62,699 nt of DNA from Hyphomicrobiales bacterium (lineage in GTDB: Bacteria; Pseudomonadota; Alphaproteobacteria; Rhizobiales; Beijerinckiaceae), in NCBI GenBank assembly GCA_900470775.1, contig UCBZ01000017.1, positions 1-62,699 of the forward strand, in the 5' to 3' direction. A program made the translations under genes and the position numbers. Of the stretch, positions 42,890 to 52,072 are shown piece after piece (the first letter of the stretch is position 1; the number at the start of each line of letters is the position of its first letter). Under the pieces are notes generated by a model, which searched no databases, was not told the origin of the DNA, and saw only the letters and a list, made by a program, of their open reading frames with translations.

Positions 42890-43179
42890 GGCGGCTTTTC
42901 CTCAGGCCAGCAGCCAAAGCCGATCTGCGGCAGATAGCCCATTACTCGAAGCAGGAATGGGGCGTGGCTCGCGCCAAAATCTACTTGGCAAGCCTCGCAA
43001 ACTCGCTATCGCGGCTAAAAGACATGCCCGACCTCGGAGTCGAATGCTCCGATCTTCGTGCGGGCTATCGACGCTATGGTGTCGGTTCGCACGCCATCTT
43101 CTATCGCCTCGCCCCAGACCGCATCGAGGTCGTCCGCATTCTCCACCAGCGCATGGACGCCGGCCGCCACCTTCTGTGA
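42886..43179 (+). CDS. parE: ParE/RelE family toxin
   Basis: The 97-residue toxin has the family pattern MRRLFLRPAAKADLRQIAHYSKQEWGVARAKIYLASLANSLSRLKDMPDLGVECSDLRAGYRRYGVGSHAIFYRLAPDRIEVVRILHQRMD. The RILHQRMD end is a close match to ParE, which poisons DNA gyrase. It follows parD with a four-base overlap. Confidence 0.92.
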   Translation: MRRLFLRPAAKADLRQIAHYSKQEWGVARAKIYLASLANSLSRLKDMPDLGVECSDLRAGYRRYGVGSHAIFYRLAPDRIEVVRILHQRMDAGRHLL

Positions 43180-43185
43180 CAGGCC

Positions 43186-43950
43186 TCAGTCCAGCGCGAT
43201 AGCCGAGATCAGCCGGCCGTAATCCGGCTCGCTATTATGCGTCGTGCGGCGATAGCTGAAGAAGCGCTCCGGGTCGCCATAGGTGCATAGCGACAGATCG
43301 ACGAAGCGGCCGATGCCCGCCTCCTGCGCGCGCAGGCCGATGAAGGCCGGCAGGTCGAACATCGCATGGGCCGCCCGCTCGGAAGCGGTGAAGAACCGGC
43401 CATAGGTCGGGTTCGCCGCCTTGAAGCGCTCGATGAATTCCGGCCCGACCTCATAGGCGCCTGCGCTGATCGTCGGGCCGAGCACAGCCAGGATGCGCTC
43501 GCGCCGAGCGCCGAGCTTCTCCATCGCGGTCACGGTCGAGGCCACGATGCCGGTGAACGCACCCTTCCAGCCGGCATGGGCCGCGCCGATGACCCGCGCC
43601 TCGCTGTCGGCGAACAGGATCGGCCCGCAATCGGCCGTGGATATGCCGAGCGCGACACCCGGCGCGACGCTGACCATCGCGTCGGCCTTCGGCCGCTCCG
43701 CCTGCCACGGCCCGCTGACGATTTCCACATCCGCCGAATGCACCTGATAGAGGCTGACCAGATGCGACGGCTCGACGACCATATGCGCCGCCATGCGCTT
43801 GCGGTTCTCGACGATTGCCTCGGGCGAATCGGCCGAACCGAGCCCGCCATTCAGCGAGGCATAGATTCCGGTCGAGACGCCGCCCTCACGGGTGAAGAAG
43901 GCGTGGCGGATGCCGGGCTCGGCGGCGAGATCGGGAGAGAGAATGACCAT
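43186..43950 (-). CDS. pgeF: Peptidoglycan editing factor / purine nucleoside phosphorylase (YfiH family)
   Basis: This 254-residue protein belongs to the YlmD/YfiH family, described as purine nucleoside phosphorylases with a Cu-oxidase-like fold and as editing factors of peptidoglycan precursors. It has RHAFFTREGGVS, LGISTADCGPILFAD and IGAAHAGWKGAFTGI, giving the His-Cys-His metal ligands. It ends with GLRAQEAGIGRFVDLSLCTY. It starts 30 bases after the methyltransferase stop, in the common lgt-methyltransferase-pgeF operon. Confidence 0.92.
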   Translation of the reverse strand: MVILSPDLAAEPGIRHAFFTREGGVSTGIYASLNGGLGSADSPEAIVENRKRMAAHMVVEPSHLVSLYQVHSADVEIVSGPWQAERPKADAMVSVAPGVALGISTADCGPILFADSEARVIGAAHAGWKGAFTGIVASTVTAMEKLGARRERILAVLGPTISAGAYEVGPEFIERFKAANPTYGRFFTASERAAHAMFDLPAFIGLRAQEAGIGRFVDLSLCTYGDPERFFSYRRTTHNSEPDYGRLISAIALD

Positions 43951-43980
43951 GATGTCGTCCGGTTCGCGGCGGGGCTGTCG

Positions 43981-45072
43981 TCAGCCCTGCTCTGGCAGCC
44001 GATGAAGGTCAAATCCGGGCAGCGGCGGCAGAGCCGGATGCGATAATGCCAGAACCTTGAACAAATCGCCCATGCCGGTCGCGCCGGCTTGCGTCAGACG
44101 GTCGAAAGCCACGCCGATCGCGTAGGCCTGGTCCGGCGGCGCCTTGCGCGACAGCGCCTGAGCCCGCTCGGCCAGGCCCAGCGCGAGCAGGAAACCGGCC
44201 TGGGTCACCGGCCCATGGAGGGCCGCGCCCGCCCGCAGCGCCGCTTGTCCCATCCGCGCGAAATCGACATGCACGGTGAGATCGGCCTCACCGGGCTCGG
44301 CCAGAACCGGCACGAAAGCATGCCGTTTCATCGCCTGTAGCGTATCACCGAAACCGGATTGCGCCGAACCGTAATCGACGAACAGCGCGGCCCCGCCCGC
44401 CTGCCCGAGCTGGCGCGCGAGCGTCGCGACGATGTCGAGCGCAACTGTCGGTTGCTCCAAGACGGCGTCGACTGGGGCAGCCAGCGACAGGCCGGCCTCC
44501 ATGGCCGAAAGCCCGAAGCCGAGCCTGCCTTGCCCGTCGAGCCCGACCAGCCGCTCGCGCCAGCCCTGTGGCGTCATCACGAACTGGTCGAGCGGCAGCG
44601 CATCGAGGAACTCGTTGGCGACGACGATGGCGGGTCCGTCCAGCGCGCGGCCGATCTCGTCATGCCAGACCGGCTCGGTCGTTCCGGCGAGCGTTTCGGC
44701 CTGGACGGCCCGCAACACCGGGCTCGTCTCGACCAGCCGCACCGATGCCGCCGCGTGGAAACCCGGCACAATCCGCGTGGCGCGCAGCATGTCGGCCATC
44801 AGCGTGCCGCGTCCGGGGCCGAGCTCGATCAGGCGGATCGCAGCCGGAGAGCCCATCGCCTGCCAGACATTGGCCGCCCAGAGCCCGATCATCTCGCCGA
44901 ACATCTGGCTGATCTCGGGCGCAGTGGTGAAATCGCCCTGCGCCCCGAAGGGATTGCGGGTCATGTAGTAGCCATGGCGCGGATGGCCGAGGCAGAGCGC
45001 CATAAAGCGCGAGACCGACATCGGCCCCTCGTCGCGGATCAGGCGGATGAGTTCCGCCTTCAACCCGCTCAC
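43981..45072 (-). CDS. MidA/NDUFAF7-like SAM-dependent methyltransferase
   Basis: The 363-residue protein has the COG1565 blocks GPMSVSRFMALCLGHPRHGYYMTRNPFGAQGDFTTAPEISQMFGEMIGLW and ELGPGRGTLMADMLRA, then VANEFLDALPLDQF and ALFVDYGSA. Mitochondrial relatives methylate an Arg of a complex I subunit. The start is taken as GTG 45072, which overlaps the lgt stop as GTGA; an upstream ATG 45105 would overlap lgt by more. It is the second gene of the lgt operon. Confidence 0.9.
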   Translation of the reverse strand: MSGLKAELIRLIRDEGPMSVSRFMALCLGHPRHGYYMTRNPFGAQGDFTTAPEISQMFGEMIGLWAANVWQAMGSPAAIRLIELGPGRGTLMADMLRATRIVPGFHAAASVRLVETSPVLRAVQAETLAGTTEPVWHDEIGRALDGPAIVVANEFLDALPLDQFVMTPQGWRERLVGLDGQGRLGFGLSAMEAGLSLAAPVDAVLEQPTVALDIVATLARQLGQAGGAALFVDYGSAQSGFGDTLQAMKRHAFVPVLAEPGEADLTVHVDFARMGQAALRAGAALHGPVTQAGFLLALGLAERAQALSRKAPPDQAYAIGVAFDRLTQAGATGMGDLFKVLALSHPALPPLPGFDLHRLPEQG

Positions 45073-45908
45073 GCGGCGGTTCTTCTGGCGCGCAGCACGA
45101 GCCATAGCCCGGCGACGAAGAGCGGCAGCGACAGCAGCATGCCCATGGTGACGCCACCCGACAGCGCATCGACCGAGGCACCGAACAGGAAGCCGAGCTG
45201 CGGATCCGGCTCGCGGAAGAACTCGCAGACGATGCGGGCAACGGCATAGCCCATGCCGAACACGCCGGCGACGAGCCCCGGCCGCTTCAGCCCGCCGGCC
45301 CGCACCAGCAGGGACAGCAGGATGAAGAGGAGGATGCCCTCGCCCAGCGCCTCGTAGAGCTGGCTCGGATGGCGCGGCAGCGGCCCGCCATCCGGAAACA
45401 CCACGGCCCAGGACACGTCCGGCGCAGGCCGGCCCCAGAGCTCAGGTTTGATGAAATTGGCGATGCGGCCGAGGAACAGCCCGATGGGCACCACCGCGGC
45501 AGCCAGATCGAACACCGAGAGCGCAGGGCAGCCACGCCGCCGTGCGAACAGCCACAGGCCTGTCGCTGCCCCGACCAGTCCGCCATGGAACGACATGCCG
45601 CCTTGCCAGATCGCGACGATGTCCTGCGGCCGGGCGAGATAGCGCTGCAGATCGTAGAACAGCACGAAGCCGAGCCGCCCACCGAGCACGACGCCGAGCG
45701 CCACGAACAGCAGCATATCGTCGAGCTCATCGGCCTTGGGCCGCGCCCGCCCGGCCCAGAGCGGCTCGGCCGAAACCAGCCGGCGCGCATACCACCAGCC
45801 GCCGAGCAGGCCCACGACATAGGCGAGCCCGTACCATTTGACCGAGAGCGGCCCGAGCTGCAGCGCGACCGGATCGATCACCGGAAAGGCAATGGCGAAT
45901 GTTGGCAT
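45069..45908 (-). CDS. lgt: Prolipoprotein diacylglyceryl transferase
   Basis: Lgt transfers diacylglycerol from phosphatidylglycerol to the lipobox Cys of lipoproteins. The 279-residue protein has seven membrane helices, the N-terminal FAIAFPVIDPVALQLGPLSVKWYGLAYVVG, the signature GRLGFVLFYDLQRY with QGGMSFHGGLVGA, RIANFIKPELWGRPAPDVSWAVVFP and HPSQLYEALGEG. The start ATG 45908 matches the usual Lgt N-terminus; a longer frame from ATG 45947 is possible. It is the first gene of the operon with the methyltransferase and pgeF. Confidence 0.95.
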   Translation of the reverse strand: MPTFAIAFPVIDPVALQLGPLSVKWYGLAYVVGLLGGWWYARRLVSAEPLWAGRARPKADELDDMLLFVALGVVLGGRLGFVLFYDLQRYLARPQDIVAIWQGGMSFHGGLVGAATGLWLFARRRGCPALSVFDLAAAVVPIGLFLGRIANFIKPELWGRPAPDVSWAVVFPDGGPLPRHPSQLYEALGEGILLFILLSLLVRAGGLKRPGLVAGVFGMGYAVARIVCEFFREPDPQLGFLFGASVDALSGGVTMGMLLSLPLFVAGLWLVLRARRTAA

Positions 45909-46050
45909 GGGCGAGGCGTCCGGTGGCGGGCGCAAGGTGATGGCCACCGGATGCGGGCAGGGTCAAGTCCAAGCTTGGGGAGGCGCGAATGCGTGAGGCG
46001 CGACCAGCCGGACCGCGCGTGCACCTCGCACGACATTTTTTCTGGGCTCA

Positions 46051-46077
46051 TGTCACATTCTGCACGCCTATCTCGTC
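46051..46077 (+). promoter_or_regulatory. ECF41-type promoter
   Basis: TGTCACA (46051-46057), 16 bases, CGTC (46074-46077). This is the promoter form known for ECF41 sigma factors. It lies 35 bases before the carboxymuconolactone decarboxylase gene, whose neighbour encodes an ECF41-like sigma factor. Confidence 0.75.
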
Positions 46078-46111
46078 TTGCCTGCACATGCATGGTGCAT
46101 GAAGGAGAACG

Positions 46112-46579
46112 ATGATGACGCCGCGTGTGAAAAACCCCTTCAAGGTCGCGCCTGAAGGCATCAAGGCGATGATGGCGCTGGAAACCAGCCTGAAGATCGA
46201 GAGCCTCGATCACATTCTCATCGAACTGGTGAAGCTGCGGGCTTCGCAGATCAATGGCTGCGCCTTCTGCATCCATATGCACGCCACCGACCTGCGCAAC
46301 CATGGCGAAAGCGAAATGCGGCTTTATATGCTGACGGCCTGGCGGGAATCGCCGCTCTACAGCGAGCGCGAGCGTGCGGCTCTGGCCTGGACGGAGGCGC
46401 TGACATTGCTGCCGCAGACCGGCGCGCCCGATGCCGACTACGAGGCGCTAAAGAGTCAGTTCAACGAGACCGAGATCGTCCATCTGACGCTGCTGATCGG
46501 CGCGATCAACCTGTGGAACCGGCTGCAGGTGGGGCTTCGCGCGGTTCACCCGGTGGACGCTCCCCGTGTCGCCGCCTGA
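46112..46579 (+). CDS. Carboxymuconolactone decarboxylase/AhpD-like protein
   Basis: The 155-residue protein has the family core LDHILIELVKLRASQINGCAFCIHMHATDLRNHGES, with a C-x-x-C pair plus His (about residues 50-56), typical of AhpD-like peroxidase/disulphide chemistry. YSERERAALAWTEALTLLP is also standard. It most likely forms a hexamer or trimer in the cytoplasm. An ECF41-type promoter precedes it and the ECF41 gene overlaps its end; such enzymes are the known partners of ECF41 factors. Confidence 0.92.
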   Translation: MMTPRVKNPFKVAPEGIKAMMALETSLKIESLDHILIELVKLRASQINGCAFCIHMHATDLRNHGESEMRLYMLTAWRESPLYSERERAALAWTEALTLLPQTGAPDADYEALKSQFNETEIVHLTLLIGAINLWNRLQVGLRAVHPVDAPRVAA

Positions 46580-47459
46580 GGCTCCGGCCGATATCTTCGA
46601 GGCGCAGCGGCCGCGGCTGCTGCGCCTCGCCTATCGCATGCTGGGCTCGCGTTCTGAGGCTGAGGATGTCGTACAGGACGCCTGGCTGCGCTGGCGACAG
46701 GTCGATCGCGGCGAGGTCCGCTCGGTTCCTGCCTTCCTCTCGCGGATCGTGACGCGGCTCTGCCTCGACGAAATGAAATCCGCCCGCGCCCGCCGCGAAA
46801 CCTATGTCGGCGAATGGCTGCCCGAACCGCTCGTCATGACACCCGACGAGCCTGATCATGACGATCTGACGCTGACCCTGATGCTCGCGCTCGAGCGTCT
46901 CTCGCCGCTGGAGCGAGCCGCCTTCCTGCTGCATGACGTCTTCGGCGTGGCGCTGGACGAGGTCGCCGTCACGCTGGATCGCGACGCCGCGGCGGTCCGG
47001 CAGCTTGCCGTCAGGGCGCGCCGGCATGTCCAGGCTGCCCGCCCGCGCTATCCGGTGGCGCGCGCCGATGGCGACCGCATCGCCACCGCCTTCTTCGCCG
47101 CATCGACCAGCGGCGATCTCGGCGCCTTGCAGGCCTTACTTGCACGCGACGTCGTGCTGCAGGCCGATGGCGGCGGCAAGGTTCTCGCTTTCCGCCGGCC
47201 GATCCTCGGCGCTGCCCGGATCCTGCGCCTCTTTGCCGGGCTGAACCGCAAATTCGGCGATGGCTGGGCCTCGATGATCCAGCTGCTGTGGATCGACGGG
47301 CTCCCGGGCTATGTCAGCTATGAGCGCGGCAACGTCCTTCAGACGACCGCGCTGGCGATCGAGGACGGGCTGATCACGGGAATCTACATCACGCGCAACC
47401 CCGACAAGCTCCATCGCATCGCACAGGCGCAGCAGCAGGAACCGCCGCTCCTGACATGA
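46566..47459 (+). CDS. ECF41-type sigma factor with SnoaL-like C-terminus (SigJ-like)
   Basis: The 297-residue sigma factor has region 2 ([34 protein letters not shown]), the linker motif WLPEPL, region 4 ([44 protein letters not shown]) and a SnoaL-like C-terminal extension with DGGGK (about residues 202-206) and NPDKL at the end. These three motifs are characteristic of ECF41 factors, whose C-terminal domain replaces a separate anti-sigma factor. Start is GTG 46566, inside the preceding gene; no anti-sigma gene is near. Confidence 0.93.
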   Translation: MSPPEAPADIFEAQRPRLLRLAYRMLGSRSEAEDVVQDAWLRWRQVDRGEVRSVPAFLSRIVTRLCLDEMKSARARRETYVGEWLPEPLVMTPDEPDHDDLTLTLMLALERLSPLERAAFLLHDVFGVALDEVAVTLDRDAAAVRQLAVRARRHVQAARPRYPVARADGDRIATAFFAASTSGDLGALQALLARDVVLQADGGGKVLAFRRPILGAARILRLFAGLNRKFGDGWASMIQLLWIDGLPGYVSYERGNVLQTTALAIEDGLITGIYITRNPDKLHRIAQAQQQEPPLLT

Positions 47460-47481
47460 CGAAACGCCGATCTCGTCCTAC

Positions 47482-49611
47482 ATGGGGTTGATGAATCGCC
47501 CACCGAACGACGACCTGCCGCAGACCGAGATCGAACCCGAGGTGGAGGACACTCTTCCGGCCGCTCCCGCGCTCGATCTCGGCGAGACCGCGCCCGGCGC
47601 GTTGAAGCACGGCATCGAGGTCATTGCCGGTTTCGCCAAGCATTTGCCCAACAAGCCCGGCGTCTACCGGATGTTCGATCGCGCCGGCGAGGTGCTCTAT
47701 GTCGGCAAGGCCAAGAGCCTGAAGAACCGCGTCACGGCCTATGCCCGCGGCATGGCCCACACCAACGCCGTCGCCCGCATGATCGCCGAGACGGCGAACA
47801 TGGAGTTCGTCACCACGGGGACGGAAACCGAGGCGCTGCTGCTCGAATCCAACCTGATCAAGCAGCTCCGGCCGCGCTACAACGTGCTGCTGCGAGACGA
47901 CAAGAGCTTCCCCTACATCCTGCTGACCGGCGATCACGAGGCGCCGCAGATCGCCAAGCACCGCGGCTCGCGCCAGCGCAAGGGCGATTATTTCGGCCCC
48001 TTCGCCTCGGTCTGGGCGGTGGAGCGCACCATCGACGCGCTGCAGAAAGCCTTCTTGCTGCGCTCCTGCACCGATTCCTTCTACGAGAACCGCACGCGCC
48101 CCTGCCTGCTCTTCCAGATCAAGCGCTGCTCCGGCCCCTGCACCGGCGAGATCACGATTCCCGACTATCAGGCGCTGGCGAGCCAGGCGCGCGACTTCCT
48201 CTCGGGCCGCTCGTCCAATGTGAAGCAGTTGCTCTCGGCGCGCATGCAGGAGGCAGCCGAGGAGCTCGAATTCGAGAAGGCGGCGCGCTACCGCGACAGG
48301 CTGGCGGCGCTGTCCGCCGTGCAGGCCGGGCAGGACATCAACACGCAAGGGGTGGAGGAGGCCGACGTCTTCGCCATCGACGAGCAGGCCGGGCAGTTCT
48401 GCGTCGAGATCTTCTTCTTCCGCAACAAGCAGAACTGGGGCAACCGGGCCCTGTTTCCGCGCGCCGACCGCAGCCTGACGCCCGCCGAGGTGCTGGCCTC
48501 GGTCGTGACCCAGTTCTACGACGACAAGCCGCCGCCGCGGCTCGTGCTGCTCTCTCATCCCGTCGAGGAGATCGAGCTGATCGCGGAGGCGCTCTCGGCG
48601 CGCGCCGGCCGCAAGGTCGAGGTCGCCAACCCGAAGCGCGGCGAGCGGGTCGATTTGATCGAGCACGCCCGCAAGAACGCCCGCGAGGCATTGTCGCGCA
48701 AGCTCGCCGACAATGCCGGCCAGACCTCGCTGCTGGCGGCGCTCGGCGCCGCCTTCGGTCTGGCCAAGCCGCCGCGCCGCGTCGAGGTCTATGACAACTC
48801 GCACATCATGGGCACCAACGCGGTGGGCGGCATGGTCGTCGCCGGGCGGGACGGCTTCATGAAGAGCCATTACCGCACTTTCAACATCTCGACCGACACC
48901 ATCGCCGGCGACGATTTCGGCATGATGCGCGAGGTACTGCAACGGCGGTTCGCCAGGCTGGCGAAGGAAGCGGGCGTTTCCCTGCCCTCCAGCCCTCATC
49001 CTGAGGAGCCCGCGCAAGCTGCCGTCTCGAAGGATGCTCCAGAGGGCGACGGAGCCTCCGCGACCATCCTTCGAGACGCGCCTGACGGCGCTCCTCAGGA
49101 TAAGGGCTCGGATGGGATGGGCGGAGTTGCGCCACGCGACGAAGATGACGACGCCTTCCCCTCGCGGCCCGATCTCGTCATCGTCGATGGCGGCAAGGGC
49201 CAGTTCGAGGCGGCGCGCCGGATCATGGCCGAGCTTGGCGGCGGCGACATCCCGCTCGTCGCGATCGCCAAGGGCGAGGACCGCAATGCCATGCGCGAGA
49301 CCTTCCACATGGTCGGCCGCGAGCCGTTCAAGCTGCAGCCGCGCGATCCGGCGCTGTATTTCATCCAGCGCCTGCGCGACGAGGCCCATCGCTTCGCCAT
49401 CGGCACACACCGGGCCCGGCGCAAGAAGGATACGATGACGAACCCGCTCGACGAGATCCCCGGCATCGGCCCGTCGCGGAAAAGAGCGCTGCTTTTGCAC
49501 TTCGGCACGGTCAAGGCGATCAAGCGCGCCAAGCTCGACGATTTGATGCGGACGCCCGGCGTCAATGCCGCCACGGCCAAGGCAGTGCACGATCATTTTC
49601 ACGAACACTGA
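47482..49611 (+). CDS. uvrC: Excinuclease ABC subunit C with in-frame palindromic insert
   Basis: UvrC makes both incisions in nucleotide-excision repair. The 709-residue protein has the GIY-YIG 3'-incision domain ([26 protein letters not shown], about residues 58-83), the UvrB-binding UVR region ([13 protein letters not shown]), the RNase H-like 5'-incision domain ([20 protein letters not shown], later [20 protein letters not shown]) and the HhH pair ([17 protein letters not shown]). Residues about 504-543 are encoded by a palindromic repeat and lie in a loop between RNase H motifs, so they are an addition; function is probably retained. The N-terminal about 45 residues are an acidic extension. 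Confidence 0.95.
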   Translation: MGLMNRPPNDDLPQTEIEPEVEDTLPAAPALDLGETAPGALKHGIEVIAGFAKHLPNKPGVYRMFDRAGEVLYVGKAKSLKNRVTAYARGMAHTNAVARMIAETANMEFVTTGTETEALLLESNLIKQLRPRYNVLLRDDKSFPYILLTGDHEAPQIAKHRGSRQRKGDYFGPFASVWAVERTIDALQKAFLLRSCTDSFYENRTRPCLLFQIKRCSGPCTGEITIPDYQALASQARDFLSGRSSNVKQLLSARMQEAAEELEFEKAARYRDRLAALSAVQAGQDINTQGVEEADVFAIDEQAGQFCVEIFFFRNKQNWGNRALFPRADRSLTPAEVLASVVTQFYDDKPPPRLVLLSHPVEEIELIAEALSARAGRKVEVANPKRGERVDLIEHARKNAREALSRKLADNAGQTSLLAALGAAFGLAKPPRRVEVYDNSHIMGTNAVGGMVVAGRDGFMKSHYRTFNISTDTIAGDDFGMMREVLQRRFARLAKEAGVSLPSSPHPEEPAQAAVSKDAPEGDGASATILRDAPDGAPQDKGSDGMGGVAPRDEDDDAFPSRPDLVIVDGGKGQFEAARRIMAELGGGDIPLVAIAKGEDRNAMRETFHMVGREPFKLQPRDPALYFIQRLRDEAHRFAIGTHRARRKKDTMTNPLDEIPGIGPSRKRALLLHFGTVKAIKRAKLDDLMRTPGVNAATAKAVHDHFHEH
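48991..49108 (+). repeat. Palindromic repeat, family 1 copy 3, inside uvrC
   Basis: The left half, AGCCCTCATCCTGAGGAGCC then TCTCGAAGGATGCTCCAG, and the right half, ATCCTTCGAGACGCGCCTGA then GCTCCTCAGGATAAGGGCT, match the intergenic copies at 9374-9490 and 37567-37674. Here the element is read in the uvrC frame without a stop ([20 protein letters not shown] and on to [10 protein letters not shown]). Some bases differ from the intergenic copies. Confidence 0.9.
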
Positions 49612-49623
49612 CGGCGCAGCGCC

Positions 49624-50217
49624 TCAGAGCTTCGCGGCGATCTGCTCGACTGCCTGGTCGGCCGCGTTCTGCAATCCGAAATCCCAGGCCGGATAGGGAA
49701 TGGTGCCGGCGCCGTTGCCGACGAGGCGCGCCGTCGGCCGTCTGGCCCGGTCGAAGAACACGATGTTGATCTCGACCGTGGACTTGTCACCGCTGACCTT
49801 GCCGGCACGCGTACGCACATCGACGACGGCCGTGCTCGCATGCCCCGCCGCGATCGACGACGACAGGTCCTTCGCCACATCGACGCTGGGATAGCGCCGC
49901 TTCAGCGCCGCGATCAGGCGTGCATGGAGATAGGTCGGATCGATGTCCTGCTGCGCGGCGGTGTTGACGAGCACGAAGCTTCCCAAGCTTTCGTGAATCT
50001 TCTTGGAATCCTGCAATGAGCGCTCGGTATTGGCGTTGACGACCAGCCCGATCCGCCCGGCGCTGGGAGCGGAGCCGGAAGACGCGAGCGAGCGCCCCGT
50101 GCCGAGCGCCGCGTCGTCGTATTTGGGCGGCTCATAGGCAACGCAGCCGGCAATCGCGGCAAGTAACGGCGTCACGCAAAGCACGAATATTCGCCTGCGG
50201 CAGCTGAACTGGATCAT
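49624..50217 (-). CDS. Putative lipoprotein, unknown
   Basis: The 197-residue protein has a signal peptide with lipobox IAGC (LLAAIAGC, Cys at about residue 25), so it should be lipidated by Lgt. The mature part has TERSLQDSKKIHESLGSFVLVNT, a segment GHASTAVVDVRTRAGKVSGDKSTVEINIVFFD and WDFGLQNAADQAVEQIAAKL. I do not recognise the family; similar stretches occur in lipoproteins of unknown function. ATG 50217 is chosen because the upstream frame is not coding-like. It is transcribed toward uvrC. Confidence 0.7.
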   Translation of the reverse strand: MIQFSCRRRIFVLCVTPLLAAIAGCVAYEPPKYDDAALGTGRSLASSGSAPSAGRIGLVVNANTERSLQDSKKIHESLGSFVLVNTAAQQDIDPTYLHARLIAALKRRYPSVDVAKDLSSSIAAGHASTAVVDVRTRAGKVSGDKSTVEINIVFFDRARRPTARLVGNGAGTIPYPAWDFGLQNAADQAVEQIAAKL

Positions 50218-50288
50218 ATTCCCCCCATGGCGCCGGGCAACAGGTCGACTTATGATACGACGATCACTGCTGCAGTCTTCCGGGGGCG

Positions 50289-51059
50289 ATGATGCGCGCA
50301 ATCACGAGCGGACGAAAGTGGCTCGCCATGGCGTTCACAGCGCTTTTCGTCATGGCCATGCCGCAAAGTCAGGCCCAGTCGCAGGAACCGGCTGCGAATT
50401 CGTCCTGCGGGCCCGTCTATCCCTATCGGCTCGAGGGCGCCATTTGCAAAAAGATGCGCCAGGCCAGCGGCCAGGACGACTATGGCGGCTCGGGCATCCA
50501 TGTCAGCGTGCCTCCCGGAGCGGCTCCGGTGTGCTGCGTCACCAAGGAGTTCGCGACGCAGAACGATTATCTCCGGCGCGATACGCAAGCCGAACGCTGC
50601 GGCGGGTATTTCAAGGACTGGCAAGAGGCTTCCGCCCGTGGAGACGGCCAAGTCTCCCGCCGACTCTACGACCGGATCAAGTCCAGATGCCCGACAGAGC
50701 TACGCGCGGTCGCAGCCGCGGCCAATGTCCGACTTGACCGGCCGGCCCGGGCGCATGAGCCCGCGACCGGGCAACTCGGCGGCGATCTTTATCGCAGCCT
50801 CGCGGGCAAGAGCTCCGGAGAACTCGAAGGTATCGCCACCGCGCGCCGGCGCGACCCCAGCCAGGACATGACCATTGCCGACGCGATGATGCTCGGATTG
50901 CAGATCGGCTCGATGGCGGCGAGCATGTATCCCGCCCGTTCGATTTCCTATGGCCGCGCCTATGCCCCGGCCCACAGCGCAGCTCCGTCGCGACCGGTCT
51001 ATATCCCAAGCGGCCCGCCTCGGCGCTCGAGCAGCGATATCACGGGGCTCAGGCGCTGA
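50289..51059 (+). CDS. Secreted protein, unknown
   Basis: This 256-residue protein has a signal peptide (WLAMAFTALFVMAMPQSQAQS) followed by a Cys-containing region (NSSCGPVYPYRLEGAICKKM, APVCCVTKEFATQND, ERCGGYF, KSRCPTEL), then a Ala/Arg-rich helical stretch and a Tyr/Pro/Ser-rich tail. It has no recognised domain. It is divergent from the lipoprotein gene at 49624-50217, and together they interrupt the usual uvrC-pgsA order. GGGGG lies close to the double ATG at 50289. Confidence 0.65.
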   Translation: MMRAITSGRKWLAMAFTALFVMAMPQSQAQSQEPAANSSCGPVYPYRLEGAICKKMRQASGQDDYGGSGIHVSVPPGAAPVCCVTKEFATQNDYLRRDTQAERCGGYFKDWQEASARGDGQVSRRLYDRIKSRCPTELRAVAAAANVRLDRPARAHEPATGQLGGDLYRSLAGKSSGELEGIATARRRDPSQDMTIADAMMLGLQIGSMAASMYPARSISYGRAYAPAHSAAPSRPVYIPSGPPRRSSSDITGLRR

Positions 51060-51127
51060 AGTCGGCAGCCCGTCTCGCTCCTGCCAGCATTGCGTGTTGA
51101 CGCTGTCGCAAAGGCGCTGCTTTGGTG

Positions 51128-51745
51128 ATGACCGTGACGATTCTTCCAGATGCCATCAGGCGGCGCGGCCCGTGGTCGCTGCCCAACCTCCTTACCTACG
51201 GCCGGATCCTCGCGATCCCGGCCCTGGTCGCGCTGCTCTATTGGCCCAAAGACGACTGGGTCCGCTGGATCGCGCTCGCGATCTACGTCATGGCGGCGGT
51301 TACCGATTTCCTCGACGGCTGGATCGCGCGCGCCTGGAGCCAGCAATCGGCGATCGGCCGCATGCTCGATCCGATCGCCGACAAGCTGCTGGTCTGCGCG
51401 CTGCTGCTCATGCTGGTGGCCGACGGCACCATCCATGGCTGGTCGCTCTGGGCGGCGATCGTCATCCTCTGCCGCGAGATCCTGGTCTCGGGCCTGCGCG
51501 AGTTCCTGGCCGAGCTGAAGGTCAGCGTCCCCGTCAGCCAGATCGCCAAATGGAAGACGACCGCGCAGCTTCTGGCGCTGGGCTTCCTCGTCGCAGGACC
51601 GGCCGGCGACAAGGTGCTGCCGCCCAACACCCAGATCGGCATCGTCATGTTGTGGGTCGCGGCCGCGCTGACCATCTATACGGGCTGGGACTATTTCAAC
51701 GCCGGCATCCGCCATATGGTCGAGGAGGACACGCGCGAACCATGA
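51128..51745 (+). CDS. pgsA: CDP-diacylglycerol-glycerol-3-phosphate 3-phosphatidyltransferase
   Basis: PgsA makes phosphatidylglycerol phosphate from CDP-diacylglycerol and glycerol 3-phosphate. The 205-residue membrane protein carries the CDP-alcohol phosphotransferase motif D-G-x2-A-R-x8-G-x3-D-x3-D in TDFLDGWIARAWSQQSAIGRMLDPIADKLL (about residues 58-87) and four or five helices. N-terminal SLPNLLTYGRILAIPALV is typical. ATG 51128 is preferred over the TTG/GTG just upstream. The moaD start overlaps its stop. Confidence 0.94.
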   Translation: MTVTILPDAIRRRGPWSLPNLLTYGRILAIPALVALLYWPKDDWVRWIALAIYVMAAVTDFLDGWIARAWSQQSAIGRMLDPIADKLLVCALLLMLVADGTIHGWSLWAAIVILCREILVSGLREFLAELKVSVPVSQIAKWKTTAQLLALGFLVAGPAGDKVLPPNTQIGIVMLWVAAALTIYTGWDYFNAGIRHMVEEDTREP

Positions 51746-52041
51746 CGCAGGCTCTCGCGACATCGGCTCCGGCCACTCAGGCCCGCAGCGTCAGGCTGGT
51801 TTATTTCGCCTGGGTGCGCGAGCGCGTCGGCATGGCCGAGGAACAGGTCGAGCTGCCTGCCGGCACCCGCACGGTGCTCGACCTCGTGCGCTGGCTGAAG
51901 ACCCGCGACGAGGGCTATGCCGCCGCCTTCGAGAACGAGACGCTGGTGCGCGCCGCGATCAACCAGACCCATGTCAAGCCGGGCGCGAGCCTGGAAGGCG
52001 CCAGCGAGATCGCCTTCTTCCCGCCGATGACGGGCGGCTGA
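51742..52041 (+). CDS. moaD: Molybdopterin synthase small subunit
   Basis: MoaD carries sulphur as a C-terminal thiocarboxylate to convert precursor Z to molybdopterin. The 99-residue protein has a ubiquitin-like fold (VRLVYFAWVRERVGMAEEQVELPAGTRTVLDLVRWL) and the essential terminal Gly-Gly (FFPPMTGG). The N-terminal dozen residues are an Ala/Thr-rich extension. It overlaps pgsA by four bases (ATGA). moaE follows after a palindromic repeat. Confidence 0.95.
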   Translation: MTQALATSAPATQARSVRLVYFAWVRERVGMAEEQVELPAGTRTVLDLVRWLKTRDEGYAAAFENETLVRAAINQTHVKPGASLEGASEIAFFPPMTGG

Positions 52042-52072
52042 GCCAGACGATGACCTTCGCTGAAAAACGCGG

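Noticed and set aside
47389..49608. A 739-codon minus-strand frame opposite uvrC
   Set aside because: It is the shadow of uvrC and continues through the repeat insert only because the repeat has no stops in that frame.
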